NCBI GenBank assembly: GCA_028696455.1
Contig: JAQVGZ010000001.1
Coordinates: forward strand, 34,585-98,584
Reading direction: 5' to 3'
DNA from: Desulfotomaculaceae bacterium
Lineage (GTDB): Bacteria; Bacillota; Desulfotomaculia; Desulfotomaculales; Pelotomaculaceae
DNA length: 64,000 nt
Part shown: positions 26,282 through 35,636 of the stretch, piece after piece
How the letters are laid out: each line of letters begins with the position of its first letter
Numbering within the stretch: position 1 is the stretch's first letter
Position numbers and translations under genes: made by a program
The notes under the pieces: model-generated
Seen by the model: only the letters and a program-made list of their open reading frames with translations
Databases searched by the model: none
What the model was told of the DNA's origin: nothing

Positions 26282-28249
26282 ATGAGGTACGCAGAGACGG
26301 GGTATAATTTAGAAATTGATTTATCGACAGGAAACATTGAGAAGGTAGAAACCGACCCAAAATGGACTGAGCTTTACCTTGGGGGGTTAGGTACCAACGC
26401 AAAGATAATGTGGGATAGGGTCCCCCCTGAAACTGAGCCCTTTTCTCCTGATAATCTGCTAATCTTTAGCAGTGGTCTTTTAGGCGCCACACCTGCCGTT
26501 GGTGCTAATCGGACCATAGTGACCGCAATTTCTCCCCAGACGCAATTTATGGCATATTCAATGATGGGGGGATTTTTTGCATCTGAAATGAAGTATGCAG
26601 GTTATGACAAGATCATTATTCGCGGCAAGTCCCCCAAGCTCGTTTATTTGTGGATTAGCGATGACAAAGTAGAAATTCGTGATGCTTCTCATTTAGCTGG
26701 CAAGGGCGCTGTTGAAACTCAGGAACTGATTAAACAGGAATTAAAGGATATGAGAATCCACGTGGCAGCTATCGGCCTGGCTGGTGAAAACCGGGTCTTT
26801 TTTGCCTCCATCGAGCAGGGCAGATCTAGTGCCAGCCGGCAAGGACTGGGTGCCGTGATGGGGGACAAAGGGTTAAAGGCAATAGCCATACGTGGCAAGA
26901 AGGACATCAGCATAGCCAGGCCGGAGGAATATATTAAGCTTTGTGATGATGTAATGCAATATATCCAGTTTCGGCAAGCTAATCCAATTCCCGGGGTAAT
27001 GCCCATTTTGTCTATACTTGGTTCACCGCAGGAGATGCTGCACGTTGATGAGAAGTGGCACACTGAAAATTTCGTATGGGGCAATGCCCGCGTCCGGAGA
27101 AAGGGCTTTTGGACCGAGGAAATCGAAAAGAAGTGGGAAGAAACACAATTAGGTGCGCGGACGCGATTAATCAGCTGCTATAATTGCCCTCTGAAATGCG
27201 GGGCGACAATTTCCATCCCAGGTATATCCAGATACATGATGAAGTGCTTCTCCAAGCTGACTTATACGATGGCGGCCTTTTCAGATCTGGATTTTGGCTT
27301 TAGAATCGCTCAGCGTGCCACGGAGTATGGCATCGACGGTTTTTCAGGTCCGCAAGTGATGGCCTTCGCCGTTGAGCTGAAAGAAGCCGGCATCTTGACC
27401 GACAAGGACTTTGAAGGCTGTCCGTCTGATAATGAGGGGAGATTCTACTGGCTCTTGGACAGAATTGTCCGGCGGGAAGGTATTGGCGAAGTTCTGGCCG
27501 ACGGCACTTATTGGGCAGCCAAAAAGATTGGACAAGGCGCGGAGGAATTTGCTCATAACAATATCAGAAAACATGAGCAGGCGCCGCTCAAGCTGGGCAT
27601 GATTAATCCCATTTATTACTTGATGTATTCTACCAACGAAAAGTCAAACATTACCCAGATTGAAGGACAGTTTCCCCAGGCGCCTTACCCTGAGCGGGAG
27701 CAGAGAGAAGAGTTTGTCAAGGATTGGTTCCAGGTTCCTAATGACAGGATTAAGGAATATTTCCTGAAGTGGGAGCCCCGCGGTGAATTCTCCATGCCGT
27801 ATTATCCGGGCATTCAAGAATGCTGTGAGATAGTTGATTGGATGGAGAGGATGCACTACATTGATGATGCTGTCGGGGTATGCGCTGGTTTATCATCATT
27901 TCCTCTGAAGCCTCCTTATCATATTCACAATTACCCCAATTTTGTCACAGCGGGAACCGGGATCGAAATAGATGAAGCGGAGCTAGTCAAAATATCCAAG
28001 CGTAACCGTCAGTTAGTTAGGGCGAATAATGTCAGAAGAGGCTTGCGGAGGGCTGATGATACGCCGCCCGAAGACCATTGGAAGAAGAGACTGCCTGAGT
28101 ATGAAAAACAGCTCCTTGATGCTTATTTCGAATTTAAAGGATGGGATATGGACGGTGTTCCTACAAAAGAGTCTTTACAAAGTTTGGATTTGAATTATGT
28201 AGTTGAAGACTTTGAACAGAGAGGGATCATAAAAGATGGCCAAGACTAA
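26282..28249 (+). CDS. tungsten-dependent aldehyde:ferredoxin oxidoreductase family (BamB-like), copy 1
   Basis: AOR N-domain (YLGGLGTNAKIMWDRVPPE...AVGANRTIVTAISPQT...GGFFASEMKYAGYDKIIIRGKSP); Cys motif CYNCPLKCG. Confidence 0.85.
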   Translation: MRYAETGYNLEIDLSTGNIEKVETDPKWTELYLGGLGTNAKIMWDRVPPETEPFSPDNLLIFSSGLLGATPAVGANRTIVTAISPQTQFMAYSMMGGFFASEMKYAGYDKIIIRGKSPKLVYLWISDDKVEIRDASHLAGKGAVETQELIKQELKDMRIHVAAIGLAGENRVFFASIEQGRSSASRQGLGAVMGDKGLKAIAIRGKKDISIARPEEYIKLCDDVMQYIQFRQANPIPGVMPILSILGSPQEMLHVDEKWHTENFVWGNARVRRKGFWTEEIEKKWEETQLGARTRLISCYNCPLKCGATISIPGISRYMMKCFSKLTYTMAAFSDLDFGFRIAQRATEYGIDGFSGPQVMAFAVELKEAGILTDKDFEGCPSDNEGRFYWLLDRIVRREGIGEVLADGTYWAAKKIGQGAEEFAHNNIRKHEQAPLKLGMINPIYYLMYSTNEKSNITQIEGQFPQAPYPEREQREEFVKDWFQVPNDRIKEYFLKWEPRGEFSMPYYPGIQECCEIVDWMERMHYIDDAVGVCAGLSSFPLKPPYHIHNYPNFVTAGTGIEIDEAELVKISKRNRQLVRANNVRRGLRRADDTPPEDHWKKRLPEYEKQLLDAYFEFKGWDMDGVPTKESLQSLDLNYVVEDFEQRGIIKDGQD

Positions 28250-28775
28250 GAAGATAATCAAGACAATTAAAATTGACATCGAGAAGTGTAATGGTTGCCG
28301 GGCATGCGAAGTGATCTGCTCCGCCTTCCACGCTAACCCAAGGTATAGCAGCAATAACCCGGAGCGGTCACGTATCCGGATGATCCGTGAACCACTCAAT
28401 GACATATATCTTCCTGTATACGCCGGTGAATATGCTCCGGCTGAATGTATGGGGAGAGACATATACGTGCTTGATGGCAGGGAGTATGAAGAGTGCGCCT
28501 TCTGCAGGGCTGCCTGCCCGTCAAGGGATCTTTTTCATGAGCCAGATTCTGGTCTGCCACTCAAATGTGATATGTGTGAGGACGATCCGCCGCAAGAAGA
28601 GCCCCTGTGTGTTAAGTGGTGCATCAATGATGCGTTAATTTATGAAGTAAGGGAAGAGGAAGTTGAAGAGGAAGAGGATATAGACGAAGTAGAGATCGGA
28701 TTACAGTCGTTGGTTGACAAGCATGGAATGCAAAAGTTAGTGGAGACTATTACCCGAATGTCACTAAAGGACTAA
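28236..28775 (+). CDS. 4Fe-4S ferredoxin-like subunit (BamC-like), copy 1
   Basis: KCNGCRACEVICSAFH; CAFCRAACPSRDLFHEPDSGLPLKCDMCEDDPPQEEPLCVKWC. Confidence 0.8.
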   Translation: MAKTKKIIKTIKIDIEKCNGCRACEVICSAFHANPRYSSNNPERSRIRMIREPLNDIYLPVYAGEYAPAECMGRDIYVLDGREYEECAFCRAACPSRDLFHEPDSGLPLKCDMCEDDPPQEEPLCVKWCINDALIYEVREEEVEEEEDIDEVEIGLQSLVDKHGMQKLVETITRMSLKD

Positions 28776-28779
28776 ACTA

Positions 28780-29949
28780 ATGAAAGAAGAGGATTTCGTG
28801 GAAACTGTAACCCCCTTCAAAGAAGTAATTGATGAAATAAAGCAGGGCGGCGGAGAAGCCGTCAAATACTGCTACCAATGTGGGAAGTGCGATACTGTTT
28901 GCCCCTGGAATAAGGTAAGAACTTTCAGTATGCGCAAGCTAATCCGGGAGGCTACCTTCGGTTTGACCGAAATTGAGAATGAAGAAATCTGGCGCTGCAC
29001 CACTTGCGGGAAGTGCGTCCAGAAATGCCCGCGTGACGTCAAGCAGATTAATAACATGATCGCAGTGCGCCGGATGGCCACCGGCTATGGTGTATTTCCT
29101 GCCGCTGTCAAGCCGATCCGCGGAATTGCCTCCAACCTAGGCGCAGAAGGCAACCCTTTCGGTGAAAGCCGGAAAAATAGGGCGGATTGGGCCGATGGTC
29201 TCTCCGTTAAAACCTTTGAGGAAGGCATGGAAGTTCTATATTACCCCGGCTGCTACCTCTGCTATGACCCAAGGTTGAAGAAGGTAGCCAAAGCCACGGC
29301 CAGTGTCCTCAACAGGGCCGGAGTGGATTACGGGATCCTGGGCGAGCAGGAGAACTGCTGCGGGGAAAGCATCCGCAAGACCGGCAATGAGGAATTGTTC
29401 AGGAAATTAGCCAAAGATAACATCAAAACGTTTATCGAAAACGGTGTTAAGAAAATAGTGGTATCTTCCCCGCACTGCTTACACACCTTCAAGAACGAGT
29501 ATCCTGAATTTATGGCGAATTTTGAAGTATTGCATATAACCGAGTTTTTGTTCCAGTTGATTAACGAGGGAAGACTACAAATCAATAAGGAATATGCGAA
29601 GAAAATTGTATATCATGACCCCTGCTATCTAGGCCGGCATAACGGTGTGTTTGATCAGCCGCGCGGGATCTTAACGAAGGTACCCGGTCTGGAACTAAAA
29701 GAATTTGCCGAGTCGCGGGAAGAAAGCTTCTGCTGCGGCATGGGTGGTGGCAGGATTTGGATGGAAACACATACTTCCGACCGGTTCTCCAACCTCAGGT
29801 TGAAAGACGCCATTGACCTTGGCGCTGAAGAACTGGTTACCGCATGCCCCTATTGCATCACCATGTTTGAGGACAGTAGAGCGGTTGGAAACTTAGATGA
29901 CGTGATCCAAGTCAAGGATATCACGGAGGTTCTCAACGAGGTGATTTAG
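28780..29949 (+). CDS. HdrD-like CCG-domain Fe-S protein (BamD-like), copy 1
   Basis: CYQCGKCDTVCPWNK, CTTCGKCVQKCP, two CCG-type motifs (ENCCGESIRKTG; SFCCGMGGGRIWMET). Confidence 0.85.
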   Translation: MKEEDFVETVTPFKEVIDEIKQGGGEAVKYCYQCGKCDTVCPWNKVRTFSMRKLIREATFGLTEIENEEIWRCTTCGKCVQKCPRDVKQINNMIAVRRMATGYGVFPAAVKPIRGIASNLGAEGNPFGESRKNRADWADGLSVKTFEEGMEVLYYPGCYLCYDPRLKKVAKATASVLNRAGVDYGILGEQENCCGESIRKTGNEELFRKLAKDNIKTFIENGVKKIVVSSPHCLHTFKNEYPEFMANFEVLHITEFLFQLINEGRLQINKEYAKKIVYHDPCYLGRHNGVFDQPRGILTKVPGLELKEFAESREESFCCGMGGGRIWMETHTSDRFSNLRLKDAIDLGAEELVTACPYCITMFEDSRAVGNLDDVIQVKDITEVLNEVI

Positions 29950-30727
29950 TGGCGAGGAAGCCGGACATGCAGGAAGCAATTGGAGTAACCGGTATGAAAG
30001 ATGTAGTAGCGGAGGTAATCTGTGATCGCTTTTCAGAGGGTGGATGGCTCAGGACCGCGGCTTACATGCCTAGAGAGATGGAGTTAACCATCTATGTGAA
30101 TGAGAAAGCGCTGGTTACTATCTTGTGCACTGCGGCCAAGCTGGATTATCTTGTCTTTGGCTACCTTTACGCCGAGGGAATCATCTCATGCGCCGGCGAT
30201 GTGGCAAGCGTACGGTTGAGTAAAGAGGAATCGCTGGCCGACGTGAGGCTGAAGAACCCTAGGAATGAATTGCCGACGTTGCGCAAACTTGGCTGCAGCG
30301 GCAGTTCAATTTTTAAAACTCAAGGACAAAGAGTTAATTCGGATCTTGTTGTTGCACCGGAGGAAGTGCTGTCACTGATGCAGAAATTGCAAGAGCAGAT
30401 GGAGCTGTATCCGATTAGTGGCGGCGTGCACACTTCCGCTCTATCCGATACCAAGAACCTGCTGGTGGTGGCTGAGGATATCGGACGTCATAACACCTTG
30501 AACAAAATCCAGGGCGAATGTTTATTGCGGGGTATACCAACCAGGGATCGTCTAGTGCTGATTACTGGCCGCATATCGTCCGAGATGCTGCTCAAGGCGG
30601 CAAGGATGGAAACGCCGGTTGTTGTTTCACGGCACGCGCCGACGGAGAACGCCATTTTACTTGCACGTGATTTGGGCATTACCCTGGTTGGCCAGGCCCG
30701 TAATAGCCGCCTAGCGGTGTTTACCCA
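28781..30727 (+). repeat. ~1947-bp direct repeat unit 1 (apparently identical to 38160..40106)
   Basis: Sense and antisense ORF translations of both copies match; sequences diverge immediately outside both ends; offset 9379 bp. Confidence 0.9.
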
Positions 30728-30758
30728 TCCGGAGCGGCTTGGTTTGCCGACAAATTAA
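29949..30758 (+). CDS. fdhD: FdhD-family sulfurtransferase-like protein, copy 1
   Basis: YLYAEGIISCAGDV; GCSGSS; GGVHTSALSD...EDIGRHNTLNKIQGECLLRG; GRISSEMLLKAARMETPVVVSRHAPTENAI; GTG start overlaps the upstream stop. Confidence 0.85.
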   Translation: MARKPDMQEAIGVTGMKDVVAEVICDRFSEGGWLRTAAYMPREMELTIYVNEKALVTILCTAAKLDYLVFGYLYAEGIISCAGDVASVRLSKEESLADVRLKNPRNELPTLRKLGCSGSSIFKTQGQRVNSDLVVAPEEVLSLMQKLQEQMELYPISGGVHTSALSDTKNLLVVAEDIGRHNTLNKIQGECLLRGIPTRDRLVLITGRISSEMLLKAARMETPVVVSRHAPTENAILLARDLGITLVGQARNSRLAVFTHPERLGLPTN

Positions 30759-30806
30759 GTATGGTTAACCCGTAGAATTAGGGAAAACCTGGTGAGGTGA
30801 TAGAAA

Positions 30807-33800
30807 GTGGAAGAAGAACTGTTGTTAAAAGATAAGATTCAACAACTTCGCGATAGTGGTGGCTCCAATTTTGGAGACGTTATGATTGTTGGTGGCGGAA
30901 TCAGCGGTATTCAAGCCTCCCTTGATCTGGCCGCTGCTGGTTTTAAGGTCTACCTGGTTGAAAAAAAGCCGAGCATCGGGGGCCATATGGCTCAACTGGA
31001 TAAAACGTTTCCCACCAATGACTGCTCCATGTGAATACTCGCACCCAAGCTGGTCGAGGTCGGCCGGCATCCAAATATTGAGGTCCTGACATATACTGAA
31101 GTGGACAGCATTGTCGGGGAAGCAGGGGATTTTAAGGTCAAGCTGATCAAAAATCCCAAGTATATCAATGAGGAGAAGTGCACGGGCTGTACTGTCTGTG
31201 TGGAGTACTGCCCAGTCAAATATCCGGATGAATTTAACCAGGATATTTCCATGAACAAGGCTATTCACATCTTTTTTCCTCAGGCGATTCCTTTAGTCGC
31301 CTATATTGATGAAAGCTGTCTATACCTGAAAGAGAATAAGTGTCGTATTTGCGAAGGAGTATGTAAAAATAATGCAATCGATTTGAAACAATTGCCGGAA
31401 ATTAAAGAGATCAATGTGGGGGCGGTAATTCTGGCCCCCGGCTTTGAGCCGTATGATCCCAAGCTCCGGGCGGAATATCACTACGGTGATTTCGTAAACG
31501 TGATCACTAGTATGGATTTTGAACGGCTGTTGAGCTCCACCGGTCCATATTCTGGTGAGATCCTGCGTGCTTCCGATAAGAAGCACCCTCACAAGTTGGC
31601 CTGGATTCAGTGTGTCGGCTCTAGGCAGGTTACCGAGGGTGGCCATAGTTATTGTTCAGCCGTATGTTGCACTTATGCACAGAAACACGTGATTTTGACC
31701 AAAGACCACGACGTTGATGCCGAGTGTACAATTTTCCACAATGATATCCGCTCCTATGGGAAGGATTTTGAGCGGTTCTACGAAAGGACAGTAAGGTTGC
31801 CCGGGGTCAGGTTTATTAGAAGCTATACCTCAATCGTAGGAGAGGACCCGGTAACCAAGAATGTCACCATCCGGTATTCTACACCCGATAATGGTGTAAA
31901 AGAGGAAGAATTCGACATGGTGGTGCTGTCCATTGGCTTGAGTCCTCCTACTGGTGTGAGGGAAATGGCGAAAAAGTTTGGCATTGAGCTTACCGCACAC
32001 GATTATTGCAAGCTCAATCCGGCCAATCCGATGGAAACTAACAGGCGCGGGATTTTCGTCAGCGGTGCTTTCCAGGGACCGATTGATATTCCAGAGTCGG
32101 TATTTAGCGCCAGTGGTGCCGGCTCCCAGATTGGCGAGCTGCTTAACCGCAGGCGGGGGAACCTGTCCACGGAAAGGGTATATCCGGAGGAGCAGGATGT
32201 TTCTGAGGAGGAGCCGAGGGTAGGCGTCTTTGTCTGCCACTGTGGCGCCAACATTTCCCGGGTAGTCAGCATTGGGGCCACAGTAGAGTATTGCAAGACC
32301 TTGCCAAACGTTGTCCATGCCCAGGAACAGCTATTTTCATGCGCCACCAACTCTGCCAAGGAGATCACCGACACGATCAAGGAGAAAGGGCTCAACCGCG
32401 TGGTTGTTGCCGCCTGCTCCCCCAGAACGTTGGAGCCGTTATTCCGGGACACCGTCCGGGAGGCGGGAATTAACCAGTATTACTACGAAATGGCTAATAT
32501 CCGGGAGCATGATTCCTGGGTCCACTCGAGGGAAAAAGAAGAAGCCACCAAGAAGGCGTGGGACATCATTCGGATGTCGGTAGCCCGGGCCTGCAACCTT
32601 GAGCCGCTGCAGGAGTTTGACCTGCCGGTAAATAAGGCGGCTCTGGTGGTTGGCGGGGGTATTGCCGGTATGGTTTGCTCCCTCTCCATCGCTAATCAGG
32701 GGCATGAGGTTTACCTGGTTGAGAAGGATATGGCCCTGGGGGGGATCGCCCGTAGAATAAGCCATACCCTGGAAGGTATGGATGTCCAGGTCTATTTACG
32801 CGACATTACTGAAAAGATTTATAAACATCCCTTAATCCATGTTTATACCGGAGCCACCATTACGGAGGCCACTGGTTATATTGGGAATTTCGTCACTACG
32901 GTGAGGTCTAACCGGGGGATTGCGGAAATAAAACATGGTGCTGCCATCCTGGCTATTGGCGCAGATCTATACACACCGACTGAATACCTGTACGGTGAAG
33001 ATGAACGGGTCATGACCCATCTGGAGCTGGATGAAGAAATCAAAAGGAGCAGCGAAAAAATTGCCAACGCGGAAAGCGTTGTAATGATTCAGTGTGTCGG
33101 TTGTAGAAATGAGGACAGGAATTATTGCAGCAGGATCTGCTGTAGCGAGTCTGTGAAAAATGCCCTGAAGTTAAAAGAGATGAATCCTGAGCGGGATGTC
33201 TACATTCTCTTCCGGGATATCAGGACATATGGGCTGAAAGAGGATTATTACCGGGAGGCTGCCAGTAAAAATATCAGGTTTATTCGTTATGAGCCTGAGG
33301 ATCCGCCTGTGGTGGAGCCTGGCGAGTCAGATGAGGGTAAACCTGTGCTAAAGGTTACCGTAACCGATCCGGTACTGTTGAAAAAAATTGAATTGGACGC
33401 TGACATCCTTGCTCTGGCGGCTGCTGTGATCCCCTCAGAAGCAATCAAGGAAGTAGCTGCATTATTCAAGGTAGTATTGAGTCCTGACGGCTTCTTCAAA
33501 GAAGCTCACGTCAAATTAAGACCTGTTGAGTTTGGTACAGACGGTGTTTACTTGTGTGGAGCGGCTCACTATCCCAAGTTTATCCAGGAAACCATTAACC
33601 AGGCTTATGGAGCTGCAGGCCGGGTCTTAACGTTGCTCTCGCATGATATAGTTGTCGCCTCCGGCGCTGTTTGCGAGATAGATGAGAAGAAGTGCATGGG
33701 GTGCGGGGCATGTGCCGCAGTTTGTACCTATGGCGCCCTAAGTCTAAATGATACAAGATTGGGCAAAAAGGCAGTAATTAATCCTGTACTATGTAAAGGA

Positions 33801-33905
33801 GATGGCCTTTGCAACGCCAAATGTCCAACAGGGGCTATTTCACTCAAGCACTTTACCGATGACGAGATCATGAGCGAAATTGATGCTCTGGTTGGAGGAT
33901 TGTAG
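30807..33905 (+). CDS. HdrA-like FAD/Fe-S electron-bifurcating subunit (BamE-like), copy 1, selenoprotein with Sec at codon 76
   Basis: ORFs 30807..31034 and 31101..33905 are one frame joined through TGA 31032-31034: ...[35 protein letters not shown]; copy 2 has Cys there (DCSMCIESPKFNETARHPNIEIITYTEVDS). Confidence 0.85.
31049..31068 (+). promoter_or_regulatory. bacterial SECIS candidate for the HdrA-1 UGA
   Basis: Stem GCTGGTCG / loop AGGT / CGGCCGGC, starting 14 nt after UGA; GU in apical loop. Confidence 0.55.
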
Positions 33906-33940
33906 AGATTTCTGGATACTAACGCAGGAGGTGAAAACAA

Positions 33941-34780
33941 ATGAGTGCAGAGCTTAAATTTAAACCGAAAATATTAGGTTTTGCATGCAACTGGTGAGCA
34001 TACGGCGCTGCAGATTTGGCTGGAGTTTCCAGACTACAATATGCTACTGATATGAGATTGCTCCGCGTCATGTGTTCCGGCAGAGTGGACCTAAAACATG
34101 TGCTCAGGGCCTTCTCGAAAGGAATGGACGGGGTGTTTATCGGCGGTTGCCACTATAATGAGTGCAACTATATTACAAATGGTAATTACCACGCGCTAAA
34201 CATGGTGCTGTTAGCTAAAAGGCTCCTGGAGCACATCGGGCTGAACCCGGAGCGGCTAACCATGAGGGTGATGTCCGGAGCTGAGGCAAACCTATATGCC
34301 GATCATGTTAATAGTTTTATTAAGACGATCAAGGGGTTGGGTCCGCTTGGCCAAAGCGAAGGCTTGGATAAGGAAGAACTGGCTGAAAGCCTTGCCAGGG
34401 TTACGAAGTTGGTCCCCTACATTAAGATCATGAAGAATGAAAAACTAGGGACGTTCCTTATGAATGAAGATGATTACGAGGGTCTGTTCACCAGAGATGA
34501 GATTGATAAATTGTTCAATGAAATGATCTCGTATTATATTGACCCGGTCAAGTGTCAGGCCTGTATGACCTGTGCCAGGAGATGCCCGGAAGGAGCGATT
34601 ATCAGCGCCAAAGGGCAGGTCCACATCATTGACCAGGATAAGTGTATCAGATGCGGTTCCTGCATGGCTGGATGCCCGCCGCGCTTCGGCGCAATCAGAA
34701 AGCTGGAAGGTGGCGAGCCCGTACCGCCACCGCCACCGGAAGGTGAAAGGGCTGTGGTCAGGAAAGCCAAAGCACAATAA
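33941..34780 (+). CDS. MvhD-like subunit (BamF-like), copy 1, selenoprotein (Sec19), with C-terminal 2x[4Fe-4S] domain
   Basis: ATG 33941 after AGGAGGTG; MSAELKFKPKILGFACNW-U(33995-33997)-AYGAADLAGVSRLQYATDMRLLRVMCSGRVD; C-terminal CQACMTCARRCP...CIRCGSCMAGCP. Confidence 0.88.
34020..34032 (+). promoter_or_regulatory. SECIS candidate for the MvhD-1 UGA
   Basis: CTGGA-GTT-TCCAG hairpin with GU loop, 22 nt after UGA. Confidence 0.45.
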
Positions 34781-34842
34781 CTTCACGTTAAATATAGCTA
34801 ACAAGGTTAGCTAAAAGAAATTTAAAAATATTACCTATCTTT

Positions 34843-34890
34843 AGCAGTATAAATTGTTGAAACAGGTTTCGACAATTTATACTGCTTTTG
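34843..34890 (+). terminator. terminator-like perfect inverted repeat
   Basis: AGCAGTATAAATTGT ... ACAATTTATACTGCT followed by TTTGTCTTGTT. Confidence 0.7.
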
Positions 34891-35636
34891 TCTTGTTATC
34901 ATACAGTGTATGACTTTCATACATAACTAAGAAAGTCTTCTCTCAATAATATACCCACCAATCTTTTATAACATAGCTGACGCAATCATTTAATGGAAAA
35001 CAATAACTCTATGAAGTAGGGAAGTGCTGTCCAACAGGCGAACCTGCAATATTGCAGTGAGAAATTTTCTCATTACTCAGGTCCTAATGGTAGTTAGCAT
35101 GATAATTGCATGACAATAGCAGTGGGCGATAGTAGAAAGCAATTGATAATATAAAACCTAAACTTCAGAAAAAGGCAAGGGGGGATTTCACGCAACTTTG
35201 AATTAATTATAGCCGTTATAACACTCAGATGTTGACTATTTAATGAGAGGGGAGGCTTTAGTCCCATTACATGTACCCTGACTTAAGATGGTGCTTTTAA
35301 TAGTGGCCTCCGCCATTAAAGTAATGAACTTAAGTAAAGGGGGAATAATCAGGGGCGAATTACAAGAAAACCTTTCAAGCGATGTTAACAAGCAGGGTGA
35401 ACTACCACAAGTTTCCAGGATAACTACTTAATAGTCCATTGAGAACATGTGCACAGAGTTCCTAAAAGACAAAGATAGATTGTAGCCTGTAAGAGTTTTA
35501 TGTACAGACGTAAACAAATGTGTTTAAAATTGTGAATCTGAGCACAATGGTGCCCAATTATAAGAAACTTCGTGGCTGAAGGTCATGGCTACGGAGATAC
35601 CCGCATGGGTAAAAAGATATGTAGAGGGGTTAAAAA

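Noticed and set aside
31032-31034. In-frame stop making HdrA copy 1 a pseudogene
   Set aside because: The frame stays open for >900 codons after it, the stop is UGA at a Cys-equivalent position, a SECIS-like hairpin follows, and two nearby MvhD genes show the same UGA use.
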